Notes under the pieces: generated by a model
Seen by the model: the letters and a program-made list of their open reading frames with translations, nothing else
The model's database searches: none
Told to the model about the DNA's origin: nothing
Shown: one piece after another, positions 45,237 through 55,890 of the stretch
Position numbering within the stretch: the first letter of the stretch is position 1
Layout: every line of letters begins with the position of its first letter
Assembly (NCBI RefSeq): GCF_030291075.1
Contig: NZ_CP127407.1
Span: forward strand, 3,408,001-3,472,000
Direction: 5' to 3'
Source: Stenotrophomonas sp. 57
GTDB lineage: Bacteria > Pseudomonadota > Gammaproteobacteria > Xanthomonadales > Xanthomonadaceae
Length of the DNA stretch: 64,000 nt
Made by a program: the position numbers and the translations under genes

Positions 45237-46871
45237 TTACCCCTTGTAGCCGTTGCTGATCGGGTAACGACGCTCGCGGCCGAACGCGCGACGCGAGACC
45301 TTGGGCCCCGGTGCGGCCTGGTGCCGCTTCCACTCGCTGATGCGCACCAGGCGCAGCACGCGGTCAACCACGGCCGCGTCGTAACCGGCGGCGACGATCT
45401 CCCCGCGCGACTGTTCCTGATCGATGTAGCGGTACAGGATGCCGTCCAGCACGTCATAGGCCGGCAGGGAGTCCTGGTCCAGCTGGTTCTCGCGCAGTTC
45501 GGCCGACGGCGGGCGGCTGATCACCGCCGGCGGGATGACCGGTGCACCACCCACTGTATTGCGCCACTTCGACAGGCCGAACACTTCGGTCTTGTACAGG
45601 TCCTTCAGCGGCGCATAGCCACCGCACATGTCGCCGTAGATGGTGGCGTAGCCGACCGCGTACTCGCTCTTGTTGCCGGTGGTCAGCAACAGGCCGCCGA
45701 ACTTGTTGGCCAACGCCATCAGGATCACCCCGCGGCTGCGCGACTGCAGGTTTTCTTCGGTCACGTCCGGCGCGGTGCCTTCGAACATCGGCGCCAGCGA
45801 TTCCATCAGGCCCTTGAACGCCGGCTCGATCGAGACCGCCTCCAGCTTCACCCCCAGCGCCCGGCACTGCTCGGCGGCCAGATCATTGGACAGGCCGGCG
45901 GTGTAGCGCGACGGCAGGCGCACGGCCGTGACGTTCTCGGCGCCCATCGCGTCCACTGCCAACGCCAGCACCAGCGCCGAATCGATGCCACCGGACAGCC
46001 CCAGCCACACCTTCCTGAAGCCATTCTTGCGGCAGTAGTCCTGGATGCCACGGGTAACGGCGCGCCAGGCCAGCGCGTCCATGCTCTCGTCGCCGTCGTC
46101 CATCCACACATGCGGCATGAAGCGGCGGGTTTCGCCGTCGTACTCCACCACCAGCCACTGGTCGACGAACGCCGCCGCCGCCGGATGCACGGTACCGTCG
46201 CCATCGGCCACCACCGAGGCGCCATCGAACACCAGCGCGTCCTGGCCGCCCACCACGTTGAGGTAGGCGATCGCCGCCCCGCTCTCGCGGGTGCGTGCGG
46301 CCAGCACCGCGTCGCGCTGGGCGTGCTTGCCGCGCTCGTAAGGCGAGGCGTTGGGCACCACCACCAGCTGCGCACCGGCGCGCACGGTGTCGGCCAGCGG
46401 CTCGGCAAACCACAGGTCTTCGCAGATCAGCAGGCCGACCGGAATGCCATTGACCTCGAACACGCAGCTGCCGCCGTCCGGATCGATATCGAAGTAGCGG
46501 CGTTCGTCGAACACGGCGTAATTGGGCAACTCACGCTTGCGGTAGGTCTGCTCGACCAGGCCATCGCGCAGCACGCTGGCCGCGTTGTAGACCACCGCGC
46601 CAGCCGCCTGCGGCCAGCCGACCACGGCGGTGATGCCACGGCAGGCCGCAGCGATGCGGGTCATCGCCTGCTCGCACTCGTACAGGAAGCCCGGGCGCAG
46701 CAGCAGGTCTTCCGGCGGATAACCACTCACCGCCAGCTCGGGGAACATCACCAGCTCGGCGCCGTACTCATCGCGCGCCTGGCCGATCATCTCGATGATG
46801 CGCTCGGTGTTGCCGGCGACATCGCCGACCGGGAAGTCGAACTGCGCCATCGCGATGCGGATCGAAGCCAT
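45237..46871 (-). CDS. nadE: Glutamine-dependent NAD+ synthetase
   Basis: NadE converts deamido-NAD to NAD using ammonia from glutamine. The 544-residue protein has an N-terminal nitrilase-type glutaminase: FPELAVSGYPPEDLLLRPGF with the Glu, the Lys in RKRELPNYAVFDERRYF, and the Cys in VGLLICEDLWFAEP. A C-terminal ATP-pyrophosphatase domain has the P-loop WLGLSGGIDSALVLAL and TTGNKSEYAVGYATIYGDMCGGYAPLKDLYKTEV. The ATG at 46871 gives the family start MASIRIAMAQFDFPVGD. It is monocistronic, flanked by repeats. Confidence 0.95.
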   Translation of the reverse strand: MASIRIAMAQFDFPVGDVAGNTERIIEMIGQARDEYGAELVMFPELAVSGYPPEDLLLRPGFLYECEQAMTRIAAACRGITAVVGWPQAAGAVVYNAASVLRDGLVEQTYRKRELPNYAVFDERRYFDIDPDGGSCVFEVNGIPVGLLICEDLWFAEPLADTVRAGAQLVVVPNASPYERGKHAQRDAVLAARTRESGAAIAYLNVVGGQDALVFDGASVVADGDGTVHPAAAAFVDQWLVVEYDGETRRFMPHVWMDDGDESMDALAWRAVTRGIQDYCRKNGFRKVWLGLSGGIDSALVLALAVDAMGAENVTAVRLPSRYTAGLSNDLAAEQCRALGVKLEAVSIEPAFKGLMESLAPMFEGTAPDVTEENLQSRSRGVILMALANKFGGLLLTTGNKSEYAVGYATIYGDMCGGYAPLKDLYKTEVFGLSKWRNTVGGAPVIPPAVISRPPSAELRENQLDQDSLPAYDVLDGILYRYIDQEQSRGEIVAAGYDAAVVDRVLRLVRISEWKRHQAAPGPKVSRRAFGRERRYPISNGYKG

Positions 46872-46961
46872 GGGAATCCAGCCTGTGGTTGCAATGCCGC
46901 CATTGTAACGCTGCGCCATGCGCCCGCCGGGGGCGTTCACTGCGTGGACAGCCCCGGCTCA

Positions 46962-46986
46962 GTAGATCCACGCCGTGCGTGGATGG
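46962..46986 (+). repeat. SMAG-type palindrome (GTAGATCCACG class)
   Basis: GTAGATCCACGCCGTGCGTGG with an almost perfect fold, upstream of nadE. Confidence 0.85.
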
Positions 46987-47012
46987 GCCGACCAGGCGGC
47001 CGCCAGACGCAG

Positions 47013-47036
47013 AAAAGCCGCCCGAGGGCGGCTTTT
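47013..47036. terminator. Bidirectional rho-independent terminator-like hairpin
   Basis: AAAAGCCGCCC and GGGCGGCTTTT pair perfectly, giving a T-run on both strands. It lies 60 bp after the sucD stop and probably ends the sucCD transcript. Confidence 0.85.
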
Positions 47037-47043
47037 CCAAAGC

Positions 47044-47068
47044 AAGCCGAGCGTGGGCTCGGCTCTAC
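47044..47068 (-). repeat. SMAG-type palindrome (GTAGAGCCGAGCCC class)
   Basis: The minus strand reads GTAGAGCCGAGCCCACGCTC. It lies between the sucD stop and the terminator. Confidence 0.85.
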
Positions 47069-47095
47069 AGAATCGGCTGCCAGAGGCAGTCGTTC

Positions 47096-47971
47096 TTATT
47101 TCACCAGCTTGGCGATGGCAGCGCCCAGGTCGCCCGGCGAGCGGACGGTGACGACACCGGCAGCTTCCATGGCGGCGAACTTGCCTTCGGCCGTGCCCTT
47201 GCCGCCCGAGGCGATCGCACCGGCGTGGCCCATGCGCTTGCCGGCCGGAGCCGACGCACCGGCGATGAAACCGACGACCGGCTTCTTCACGTGGTTCTTG
47301 ATGTACTCGGCACCGGCTTCCTCGGCGTCACCGCCGATTTCGCCAACCATGATGATGCCTTCGGTCTGCGGGTCTTCGTTGAACAGCTTCAGGCAGTCGA
47401 CGAAGTTCAGGCCGTTGATCGGGTCACCACCGATGCCGATGCAGGTGGACTGGCCCAGGCCGACTTCGGTGGTCTGCTTGACCGCTTCATAGGTCAGGGT
47501 GCCCGAACGCGACACGATGCCGATCTTGCCCGGCTGATGGATGTGGCCCGGCATGATGCCGATCTTGCACTCACCCGGGGTGATGACGCCCGGGCAGTTC
47601 GGCCCGATCAGCACGGTGTCCGGATGCGAACGGGTCAGCACGTTCTTGACGCGCAGCATGTCCAGCACCGGGATGCCTTCGGTGATGCAGACGATGACCT
47701 TGATGCCGGCAGCAGCGGCTTCCAGGATCGCGTCAGCCGCGTACGGCGGCGGCACGTAGATGACCGAGGCATTGGCGCCGGTGCTCTGCACGGCGTCGGC
47801 CACGGTGTTGAAGACCGGCAGGTCGATATGGGTGGTGCCACCCTTGCCCGGGGTCACGCCGCCGACAACCTGGGTGCCGTACTCGATCATCTGAGTGGCG
47901 TGGAAGGTGCCCTGCTGGCCGGTGAAGCCCTGCACGATCACCTTGGTGTTCTTGTTGATCAAAACAGACAT
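47096..47971 (-). CDS. sucD: Succinyl-CoA synthetase alpha subunit
   Basis: SucD forms the CoA-binding and phospho-histidine subunit of succinyl-CoA synthetase in the TCA cycle. The 291-residue protein has the Rossmann CoA site [45 protein letters not shown], and the active-site histidine in [14 protein letters not shown]. Length matches E. coli. It lies 21 bp after sucC on the same strand, a standard two-gene operon. The other sucAB or lpd genes are not in this window. A bidirectional hairpin follows. Confidence 0.97.
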   Translation of the reverse strand: MSVLINKNTKVIVQGFTGQQGTFHATQMIEYGTQVVGGVTPGKGGTTHIDLPVFNTVADAVQSTGANASVIYVPPPYAADAILEAAAAGIKVIVCITEGIPVLDMLRVKNVLTRSHPDTVLIGPNCPGVITPGECKIGIMPGHIHQPGKIGIVSRSGTLTYEAVKQTTEVGLGQSTCIGIGGDPINGLNFVDCLKLFNEDPQTEGIIMVGEIGGDAEEAGAEYIKNHVKKPVVGFIAGASAPAGKRMGHAGAIASGGKGTAEGKFAAMEAAGVVTVRSPGDLGAAIAKLVK

Positions 47972-47992
47972 TGGAATTCCTTGGTGTCGGTA

Positions 47993-49162
47993 TCAGGCGG
48001 CGTTCTTGACAGCTTCAACGATCTTCTTGGCGCCATCGTTGATGTTGTCAGCCGGGATGATGGCCATGCCGCTGTCACGCAGCAGCTGCTTGCCTTCTTC
48101 CACGTTGGTGCCTTCCAGGCGCACCACGACCGGAACCTTGACGCCCACTTCCTTCACGGCGGCGATGATGCCTTCGGCAATCATGTCGCAGCGGACGATG
48201 CCGCCGAAGATGTTGACGAAGATGCCTTCGACCTTGTCCGAGGACAGGATCAGCTTGAAGGCTTCGATGACGCGCTGCTTGTTGGCACCGCCGCCCACGT
48301 CCAGGAAGTTCGCCGGCTCGCCGCCGTTGAGCTTGATGACGTCCATGGTGGCCATGGCCAGGCCGGCGCCGTTCACCATGCAGCCGATGTTGCCGTCCAT
48401 GGTGACGTAGTTGATGTCCAGCTCCGAAGCGATCACTTCGGTCGGATCTTCCTGGGTCTTGTCGCGCATGGCGACCAGGGCCTTCTGGCGGAACGCGGCG
48501 TTGTCGTCGCTGTCGAACTTGCCGTCCAGCGCGTACAGGTTGCCGTCGTCCAGGATGGCCAGCGGGTTGATTTCAACCAGGGCCAGGTCCTTTTCGTTGA
48601 ACAGGCGGTACAGGTTCACCATGATGCTGGCGAACTGGCCGGCCTGCTTGGCGGTCAGGCCCAGCTTGAAGCCGAAATCACGGCCGTGGTAACCCTGCAC
48701 GCCTTCGACGAAGTCGACGTTCAGCGAGTGGATCAGCTCCGGGGTTTCAGCAGCGACCTGCTCGATTTCCACGCCGCCTTCCGAAGAGGCGATGTAGGTG
48801 ATGGTCTTGGTACCACGGTCGACCAGCACCGACAGGTACAGTTCCTTGACGATCTCGCCGGCGGTGGTCACCAGCACCAGGTTGACCGGCAGTTCAACGC
48901 CTGCGGTCTGGTAGGTGGCCATCTTGGTGCCGAGCATCTTGGCCGCAGCGGCCTTCACATCGTCGGTGGTCTTGCAGAACTTGACGCCGCCAGCCTTGCC
49001 GCGGCCGCCAGCGTGGATCTGCGCCTTGACCATCCAGGGGCCCTGGCCCAGGGAGTTGGCAGCGGCAACCGCTTCGTCCGGGGTCGCAGCGACCTTGCCG
49101 GCCGGGACCGGGATGCCGTACTCGGCAAGCAGTTGTTTTGACTGGTATTCGTGGAAATTCAT
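47993..49162 (-). CDS. sucC: Succinyl-CoA synthetase beta subunit
   Basis: SucC is the ATP-grasp nucleotide-binding subunit of succinyl-CoA synthetase. The 389-residue protein starts [25 protein letters not shown], contains [17 protein letters not shown], the metal site [12 protein letters not shown], and the phosphate-binding loop [16 protein letters not shown]. Length equals that of the bacterial family. It precedes sucD by 21 bp. It is divergent from pilS across about 360 bp, where its promoter must lie. Confidence 0.97.
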   Translation of the reverse strand: MNFHEYQSKQLLAEYGIPVPAGKVAATPDEAVAAANSLGQGPWMVKAQIHAGGRGKAGGVKFCKTTDDVKAAAAKMLGTKMATYQTAGVELPVNLVLVTTAGEIVKELYLSVLVDRGTKTITYIASSEGGVEIEQVAAETPELIHSLNVDFVEGVQGYHGRDFGFKLGLTAKQAGQFASIMVNLYRLFNEKDLALVEINPLAILDDGNLYALDGKFDSDDNAAFRQKALVAMRDKTQEDPTEVIASELDINYVTMDGNIGCMVNGAGLAMATMDVIKLNGGEPANFLDVGGGANKQRVIEAFKLILSSDKVEGIFVNIFGGIVRCDMIAEGIIAAVKEVGVKVPVVVRLEGTNVEEGKQLLRDSGMAIIPADNINDGAKKIVEAVKNAA

Positions 49163-49519
49163 GCGTCACCGTGGGAATAGGAACGACCGCACGCAATTCC
49201 TCAGGGCCCCGGCGGGGCGCCGGCATGGACCGCGGCGGGCCCACTATTGTGGCCGAGCCAGCGCCGGGGCGCAAAGAAGTCTGTACAAAACGCCAGACGC
49301 GGGCGGATTTTCGCGGTCATTCAGGCAGTTGCGCCCAGGCCGGGGCTGGCCACCAGTGTCCGCACCGTGCCAAATGCGCGATCCGGCTCACGTCGGCGGC
49401 ACCCGGCCGGGGGCCCTATACTGGCCTTCGCAAACGCGACGTGCCGGCCCGGCATCAGGGGACGCCGGCCAGGCCCGCCGCAGAATCCACACCCAGGCAG
49501 CCAGAAGGGGAGTTCCGGC
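49163..49519. other. Divergent intergenic region between sucC and pilS
   Basis: 357 bp without a credible gene. A GC-rich GGGCCCC/GGGGCGCC segment lies near 49205-49220, and a CACAAT hexamer on the minus strand (about 49251-49246) might be a -10 for sucC. I see no known riboswitch and no SMAG element here. Confidence 0.5.
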
Positions 49520-51133
49520 GTGTCACCCAGTGCTTCATTGATCGACCGCATCGAATCGATTCCGCGGCGTGAGCTGTATTTCTTCGCGCTGTACCGGGTG
49601 CTGATCGCTACGGTCATCGCCGCCCTGCTCTACAGCCCCTTGTCGGCCCTTGTCGGGGAAGCTCATCACCCGCGGCTGGCCGATGTCGTTGCGGTCATCT
49701 ACCTGGCCCTGTCGCTGCTGGCCCTGGTGGTCGGCCGCAACGAACGCTGGCTGCGCCCGATCGTGGTCAGCGGCGTACTGGTGGATATCGTCGCCGCCAC
49801 CCTGCTGTCGCACGCCCTGCCCGGCGCCAGTGCCGGCATCTCGATGTCGCTGCTGTTCAACATCGCCGCGGCCGCCACCCTGCTGCCGCTCAGCCTGGGG
49901 CTGGGCCTGGCACTGGCCGCCAGCCTGGCCACCGGCGTGGAGTACACCTGGAAGCTGCTGGAAGGCGGCGACCCCACCCGCACCCTGGCCGAACTGGCGA
50001 TGTTCGCCACCAGCTACCTGGCACTGGCCTTCATCAGCTACCAGGTGGGCAACCGCGCCCGCCGCAACCAGCAGCTGGCCAATCAGCGCGGCGATGAAGT
50101 GGCCAATCTGTTCCAGATCAACGAACTGATCATCCGCCGCATGCGCACCGGCGTGCTGGTGGTGGACGCCGACAACCGCATCACCCTGGCCAACGAAGCC
50201 GCCTCGATGCTGCTGGGCGACAATGAGGGCAACGGCGAAAGCGGACGCCTGGACCTGGCCAGCGCCGCGCCGGAACTGGCGCGCCGCCTGCAGCGCTGGC
50301 GCAATGGCTGGGCGCAGGACGAACTGCCGCTGCAGCTCAACCCCGACCAGCCGGAAGTGCAGCCGCGCTTCGCCCGCCTGCTGGCAGGCAGCGACCTTGC
50401 GCTGGTGTTCCTGGATGATTCCAGCGTGGTGTCGCGCCGCGCCGAATCGCTCACCCTGTCGGCCATGGGCCGCTTCTCGGCCAGCCTCGCCCACGAGATC
50501 CGCAACCCACTGGCGGCGATCAACTATGCCGTGCAGCTGCTTGAGGAAGGTACCGGCTTCAACGAGAGTGACCGCCGCCTGCTGCAGATCATCCGCCAGC
50601 AGTGCCAGCGCACCAACGGCATCGTCGAAAGCGTGCTGGGCCTGGCTCGGCGCGAACGCGCCACGCCCGAGAACGTGGACCTGGCCGCCTTCGTGCGCCG
50701 CTTCGTGCTGGAGTACAAGCAGGGCCAGACCCTGGAGACCGACAGCATCGAACCGATCATCAATGACAGTTCGGTGATGGCCCAGGTTGACGCGAAGCAT
50801 CTCTACCAGGTGCTGACCGTGCTGGTGCACAACGCACTGAAGTACGGCCGCATCGGCCAGCAACCGGCGCGGGTGCGGCTGCGCGTGGCCCAGCACGAAC
50901 GCAGCGCGGTGATCGACGTGATGGACCGTGGCCCGGGCATCCCCGAGAGCGTGGCCGCGCAGTTGTTCCGGCCCTTCTTCACCACGTCCGAGCATGGCAC
51001 CGGGCTGGGCCTGTACATCGCACGCGAGCTGTGCCGCGCCAACCAGGCCCGCCTGGACTACATCGCGGTGCCGGCCGGTGGCTCCTGCTTCCGCCTGGTG
51101 CTACCCGGCCCGCATACGCTGCTGCCCAGCTGA
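49520..51133 (+). CDS. pilS: Type IV pilus sensor histidine kinase PilS
   Basis: PilS is the sensor that phosphorylates PilR to control pilin synthesis. In Pseudomonas it senses pilin levels in the membrane. The 537-residue protein has about six transmembrane helices (residues 20-190). A PAS-like domain follows (about 205-330, with MRTGVLVVDADNRITLANEAASMLLGD), then the H-box FSASLAHEIRNPLAAINYAVQLL, then an ATPase domain with NALKYG, DRGPGIPES and GTGLGLYIARELC. The start is GTG at 49520, with a GGGGAG ribosome site 7 bp upstream. PilR follows 60 bp downstream. Confidence 0.93.
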   Translation: MSPSASLIDRIESIPRRELYFFALYRVLIATVIAALLYSPLSALVGEAHHPRLADVVAVIYLALSLLALVVGRNERWLRPIVVSGVLVDIVAATLLSHALPGASAGISMSLLFNIAAAATLLPLSLGLGLALAASLATGVEYTWKLLEGGDPTRTLAELAMFATSYLALAFISYQVGNRARRNQQLANQRGDEVANLFQINELIIRRMRTGVLVVDADNRITLANEAASMLLGDNEGNGESGRLDLASAAPELARRLQRWRNGWAQDELPLQLNPDQPEVQPRFARLLAGSDLALVFLDDSSVVSRRAESLTLSAMGRFSASLAHEIRNPLAAINYAVQLLEEGTGFNESDRRLLQIIRQQCQRTNGIVESVLGLARRERATPENVDLAAFVRRFVLEYKQGQTLETDSIEPIINDSSVMAQVDAKHLYQVLTVLVHNALKYGRIGQQPARVRLRVAQHERSAVIDVMDRGPGIPESVAAQLFRPFFTTSEHGTGLGLYIARELCRANQARLDYIAVPAGGSCFRLVLPGPHTLLPS

Positions 51134-51193
51134 TTCCCACTCTGTGCGTCAAACATTTGTCGCTTCCAACCGCCTCGTTTATCTTTCACGCCC

Positions 51194-52567
51194 ATGAATG
51201 AAACCCGCAGCGCCCTCGTCGTCGACGACGAACGCGACATCCGCGAACTGCTGGTGCTGACCCTCGGCCGCATGGGGCTGCGCATCAGTACCGCCGCCAA
51301 CCTGGCCGAGGCACGTGAGCTGCTGGCTAGCAATCCGTACGACCTGTGCATCACCGACATGCGCCTGCCGGACGGCAACGGGATCGAGCTGGTCAGCGAA
51401 ATCGCCCAGCACTACCCGCGCACGCCGGTGGCGATGATCACCGCCTTCGGCAGCATGGATCTGGCGGTGGAGGCGCTGAAGGCCGGTGCCTTCGACTTCG
51501 TCAGCAAGCCAGTGGACATCTCGGTGCTGCGTGGGCTGGTCAAGCACGCGCTGGAACTCAACAACAGCGAACGCCCTGCGCCCGGCCCCGCCACCGAACA
51601 GGCAGCGCGCCTGCTCGGCGCTTCGCCGGCCATGGACGTACTGCGCACCACCATCAGCAAGGTCGCGCGCAGCCAGGCGCCGGTCTACATCCTCGGTGAA
51701 TCCGGGGTTGGCAAGGAGCTGGTCGCTCGCACGATCCACGCCCAGGGTGCGCGTGCGGCAGGGCCGTTCGTGCCGGTCAACTGCGGCGCCATTCCCGGCG
51801 AGTTGATGGAGAGCGAGTTCTTCGGCCACCGCAAGGGCAGCTTCAGCGGCGCCCACGCCGACAAGCCCGGCCTGTTCCAGGCGGCACACGGCGGCACCCT
51901 GTTCCTGGACGAAGTGGCCGAACTGCCGCTGCAGATGCAGGTGAAGCTGCTGCGCGCGATCCAGGAGAAGTCGGTGCGCGCGGTGGGCGCGGCCAACGAA
52001 GAGCCGGTGGACGTCCGCATCCTCTCGGCCACCCACAAGGACCTGGCCGAACTGGTCGAGGACGGGCGCTTCCGCCACGATCTGTACTACCGCATCAACG
52101 TGATCGAGTTGAAAGTGCCGCCGCTGCGCGAGCGCCGCCAGGACCTGCCGGAACTGGCCGCCGCCGTGCTGGCCCGATTGGCCCGCAGCCACGGCCGCGC
52201 CACCCCGCTGCTGGCGCCGTCCGCGCTGGAGGCGCTGGCCCACTATGCGTTCCCGGGCAATGTGCGCGAGCTGGAGAACATCCTGGAACGCGCGCTGGCA
52301 CTGGCCGAAGAAGACCGCATCGGTGCCGATGACCTGCGCCTGCCGCAGCACGCGCCGCGTACGCCGGGCAGTGCCGCGCCCGCCGAAGCGGTAGCGGACC
52401 TGCAGCCGGGCAGCGCCGCCCTGCCCTCGTATATCGAGCAGCTTGAACGCAGCGCCATCCAGCGTGCGCTGGAAGAGAACCGCTGGAACAAGACCCGTAC
52501 CGCCGCGCAGCTGGGCATCACCTTCCGTGCGCTGCGCTACAAGCTGAAAAAACTGGGGATGGAGTAA
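51194..52567 (+). CDS. pilR: Sigma-54-dependent response regulator PilR
   Basis: PilR activates the sigma-54 promoter of pilA after phosphorylation by PilS. The 457-residue protein has a receiver domain ([13 protein letters not shown], phospho-acceptor in [10 protein letters not shown]). The AAA+ domain has Walker [16 protein letters not shown] (about residue 173), the sigma-54-contact loop GSFSGA (usual form GAFTGA) and Walker [10 protein letters not shown] Fis-type DNA-binding helix closes it ([28 protein letters not shown]). It lies 60 bp after pilS. The promoter it should control is 3 kb away, before pilA. Confidence 0.95.
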   Translation: MNETRSALVVDDERDIRELLVLTLGRMGLRISTAANLAEARELLASNPYDLCITDMRLPDGNGIELVSEIAQHYPRTPVAMITAFGSMDLAVEALKAGAFDFVSKPVDISVLRGLVKHALELNNSERPAPGPATEQAARLLGASPAMDVLRTTISKVARSQAPVYILGESGVGKELVARTIHAQGARAAGPFVPVNCGAIPGELMESEFFGHRKGSFSGAHADKPGLFQAAHGGTLFLDEVAELPLQMQVKLLRAIQEKSVRAVGAANEEPVDVRILSATHKDLAELVEDGRFRHDLYYRINVIELKVPPLRERRQDLPELAAAVLARLARSHGRATPLLAPSALEALAHYAFPGNVRELENILERALALAEEDRIGADDLRLPQHAPRTPGSAAPAEAVADLQPGSAALPSYIEQLERSAIQRALEENRWNKTRTAAQLGITFRALRYKLKKLGME

Positions 52568-52620
52568 GGGCCGAACGGCCCGGGCAGGCGCCAACCCTGC
52601 TTGGGGTTGCGCCGCCGCGC

Positions 52621-52643
52621 CATCCACGCATGGCGTGGATCTG
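52621..52643 (-). repeat. SMAG-type palindrome (GTAGATCCACG class, degenerate)
   Basis: CATCCACGCATGGCGTGGATCTGC; the GTAG head has become GCAG. A half-copy (CATCCACGCATGGGG) follows at 52659. Confidence 0.7.
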
Positions 52644-52680
52644 CTTTGCACTGCGGGGCATCCACGCATGGGGAGCTACT

Positions 52681-52741
52681 GTAGAGCCGAGCCCACGCTC
52701 GGCTGCTCTCCGGGCCATCAGCCGGGCATGGCCCGGCTCCA
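52681..52741. repeat. SMAG-type palindrome pair
   Basis: GTAGAGCCGAGCCCACGCTCGGC followed by GCCGGGCATGGCCCGGC. It lies between the convergent pilR and pilB genes. Confidence 0.85.
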
Positions 52742-52743
52742 CC

Positions 52744-54474
52744 TCAATCCTTGGTCACGCGATTGATCTCGGCCAGGCTGGTGATACCTGCCGCGGCCTT
52801 CTTCAATGCCGACTGGCGCAGGTCATTCACCCCGATCTGCTGCGCCGCCTCGGCAATCTGCAGCGCATTGCCCCCGGCCAGCACGATGGTGGCGATCTCA
52901 TCGGTCATCGGCATGACCTGGTAGATGCCGGTTCGGCCCTTGTAGCCCTCGGTACATTCGTCGCAGCCAACGGCCTCGTACAGTTCGATACCCGCATCCA
53001 GCTGCGCCTGGGTGAAGCCTTCGGCCAGCAGGGCATGTGCGGGAAACTCCGAACGCCTCTTGCAGTTGCCGCACAGCCGGCGCGCCAATCGCTGGGCGAT
53101 CACCAGCGTCACCGAACTGGTGATGTTGTAGGGCGCGATTCCCATGTTCATCAAACGCGCGATGGTCTGCGGCGCGTCGTTGGTATGCAGCGTGGACAGC
53201 ACCATATGGCCGGTCTGCGCCGCCTTGATCGCGATCTCGGCGGTCTCCAGGTCGCGGATTTCGCCGACCATGATGATGTCCGGATCCTGTCGCAGGAACG
53301 AGCGCAGTGCCGCAGCGAAGGTCATGCCGCGCTTGTTGTTCTGCTGCACCTGGTTGACGCCGGGCAGGCGGATTTCCACTGGATCTTCGGCAGTGGAAAT
53401 GTTGCGCGTCTCATCGTTGAGGATGCCCAGCGCGGTGTACAGCGACACGGTCTTGCCCGAACCGGTCGGGCCGGTCACCAGCACCATGCCGTAGGGCTTG
53501 TGGATGGCATCCAGGAACAGCTTCTGCTGGTCCGGCTCGTAACCCAGCTTGTCGATGCCCAGCTTGGCCGCACTGCCATCGAGGATACGCAGCACCACCT
53601 TCTCGCCGAACAGGGTCGGCAGCGTGCTGACGCGGAAGTCGATCTGCTTGGTCTTGGACAGGTTGAGCTTGATGCGCCCGTCCTGCGGCACGCGCTTCTC
53701 GGCGATGTCCAGCTGCGCCATCACCTTCAGGCGCGCGGCAATGCGCTGGTTCAACTTCACCGGCGCGCGCGCCACCATTTTCAGCAGGCCGTCGATGCGC
53801 AGGCGCACGCGGTAGTCGTCTTCGTAGGGCTCGAAATGGATGTCCGAGGCACCCTTGCGGATCGCGTCCACCAGCACCTTGTTGACGAACTTCACCACCG
53901 GGGTGTCGTCGCCCTTGGCGTCGATGCCGGCGTCGCTGCTGGCACCGAGATCCTCGTCGCCGGCCGCCACGTCCAGATTGCCCATGCCCTCGTCGTCGCC
54001 CCCCAGCGCGTCGCCGATCGCGTCGTGGCTGGCATGCCACTGCTCCAGCGTGCGACGGATCTGGTCTTCATCGACCAGGATGGGCTCGACCACCAGATTG
54101 GTGTGGAACTTGATCTCGTCCAGCGAGTGGGTCGGGTTGCTGGTGCCGACGAACAGCCTGCCACCGCGCTTGAACAGCGGCAGCACGTTGTGCTTGCGCA
54201 GCAGCTCCTCGCTGACCAGGTTCATCGCGTTCTGGCTGGCGTCGAAGGTGGACACGTCGAAAAGCGGCATGCCGAACTCGACCGCGTTGGCGGCGGCCAG
54301 CTGCGAGGCATTGACCAGCTTGTTCTGCGCGAACCACGTTGGCAGTGGCTGGCGGGCGGCCGCGGCCTTGGCCATGGCGTCGCGGGCGGAGGCCTCGTCC
54401 AGGGCCCCGTCCTGCACCAGGCGACGGGCCAGGCCGGTGATGCCGACAAGATTGGCGGTGGTGACAGCGTTCAT
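52744..54474 (-). CDS. pilB: Type IV pilus assembly ATPase PilB
   Basis: PilB is the hexameric extension ATPase of the type IV pilus. The 576-residue protein has an N-terminal MshEN-like domain, then the secretion-ATPase core with Walker A GPTGSGKTVSLYTAL near residue 333. The Asp and His boxes and Walker B (DPDIIMVGEIRDLETAEIAIKAAQTGHMVLSTLHTNDA) follow. The zinc-binding cysteines are CGNCKRRSEFP and CDECTEGYKGRTG. It lies downstream of the two pilin genes on the same strand, the arrangement known from Xanthomonas, rather than in a pilBCD operon as in Pseudomonas. The ATG at 54474 is supported by the start MNAVTTANLVGITGLA. Confidence 0.96.
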   Translation of the reverse strand: MNAVTTANLVGITGLARRLVQDGALDEASARDAMAKAAAARQPLPTWFAQNKLVNASQLAAANAVEFGMPLFDVSTFDASQNAMNLVSEELLRKHNVLPLFKRGGRLFVGTSNPTHSLDEIKFHTNLVVEPILVDEDQIRRTLEQWHASHDAIGDALGGDDEGMGNLDVAAGDEDLGASSDAGIDAKGDDTPVVKFVNKVLVDAIRKGASDIHFEPYEDDYRVRLRIDGLLKMVARAPVKLNQRIAARLKVMAQLDIAEKRVPQDGRIKLNLSKTKQIDFRVSTLPTLFGEKVVLRILDGSAAKLGIDKLGYEPDQQKLFLDAIHKPYGMVLVTGPTGSGKTVSLYTALGILNDETRNISTAEDPVEIRLPGVNQVQQNNKRGMTFAAALRSFLRQDPDIIMVGEIRDLETAEIAIKAAQTGHMVLSTLHTNDAPQTIARLMNMGIAPYNITSSVTLVIAQRLARRLCGNCKRRSEFPAHALLAEGFTQAQLDAGIELYEAVGCDECTEGYKGRTGIYQVMPMTDEIATIVLAGGNALQIAEAAQQIGVNDLRQSALKKAAAGITSLAEINRVTKD

Positions 54475-54696
54475 ATGAATCCTTGGCTCATGGGGTCATG
54501 CCATGCCGTGCGTCTTGCACGGACACCGCACGGGGCAGCAGAACCCGCCGCGACCCAACGGCCACCGGCATCGCCAATCCATGAGCAACACTGCCTTGCC
54601 CGGCATTCCCGGCCTGGCAGGCACGATCCTGACTCCCCCGGGGATGATAGCCCCGTCAAGGGCCGGCCAGCATCCCATTGAAGCGCTGAAATGTGA

Positions 54697-55104
<408 letters not shown>

Positions 55105-55175
55105 GACTCCCCCTGTTTGATCCAGCAATCCCCATTGCTGCGTCATGACTGGACCTCGTGCTCCAGTCAGCACAA

Positions 55176-55193
55176 GGCCCGCCGAAGCGGGCC
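55176..55193 (-). terminator. Hairpin between the two pilin genes
   Basis: GGCCCGC-CGAA-GCGGGCC forms a 7-bp stem. On the minus strand it is followed by TTGTG, a poor T-run, so it may be a partial terminator that sets the ratio of the two pilins. Confidence 0.5.
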
Positions 55194-55256
55194 CTGTGTT
55201 CATCGTACGAAAGACCCAGGACCAATAGCCCACATGCCTTTCGTCAATGGTATGGA

Positions 55257-55679
55257 TCAGCTGCAGCCCTTCGGCTTGAACTTTTCCTTGACGTCGGTGG
55301 TGACGCAAGTAAAGCCACCTGCAGTAGCTGTTGCGCCCGAGCCAGAGGCTTCTGCGTAGTTCAGCGCGATGCTGGAAGCATCACCGATACGGCCCGGCTC
55401 GCGGATCGTGCAGGTCATACCCGTCGCGGCAACAGCGATCTTCGAGCACGCGCCAGTGTTGTCGGCTTGGAAGCCAGAGTTGGCCACGGTCGGGGTGCCA
55501 CCGTCGCTGACGACCATCTCGAACTGGGTCTTGTGCGAGGCCAGATCGGCCAGCGCAGCGGTGACCTTCGACTTCGAGGTGTAGTCCTGGTAAGCCGGCA
55601 GTGCGATGGCGGCCAGGATGGCGATGATCGCGACGACGATCATCAGTTCGATAAGGGTGAAGCCCTTCTGGTTCTTCAT
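55257..55679 (-). CDS. pilA: Major type IV pilin PilA
   Basis: PilA is the structural subunit of the type IVa pilus. The 140-residue prepilin has leader MKNQKG, mature start F+1, E+5 ([33 protein letters not shown]) and a C-terminal globular domain. Its cysteines are GACSK, MTCTI, FTCVT and KGCS. It is preceded by a sigma-54 promoter, in line with control by PilSR in the same locus. The ATG at 55679 is chosen because the upstream frame is not conserved. It is divergent from pilC. A second pilin follows downstream. Confidence 0.95.
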   Translation of the reverse strand: MKNQKGFTLIELMIVVAIIAILAAIALPAYQDYTSKSKVTAALADLASHKTQFEMVVSDGGTPTVANSGFQADNTGACSKIAVAATGMTCTIREPGRIGDASSIALNYAEASGSGATATAGGFTCVTTDVKEKFKPKGCS

Positions 55680-55775
55680 TGGTACATCCCCAAGATAGTG
55701 GTGGTTGAGTTCAGTGCACGGGATCGGACCGGACAGCGCCGGTTGAGCGGGCCCCATGCCCTGCGGGTGGATCAA

Positions 55776-55792
55776 CGCAGGTTGCGTGCCAA
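55776..55792 (-). promoter_or_regulatory. Sigma-54 promoter of pilA
   Basis: The minus strand reads TTGGCACGCAACCTGCG, with GG and GC spaced exactly as in the -24/-12 consensus TTGGCACGNNNNTTGCW. Only two positions differ. It lies about 97 bp before the pilA ATG. Confidence 0.88.
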
Positions 55793-55890
55793 CCCCGGCA
55801 CGCCTCCCCCTGGATTTCCCCGCGCCCATGATGGCAGCAATTTCGAGGATGGGAACCCCCCGCTTCCGAATCTGCGATGGACGCGGCAAT

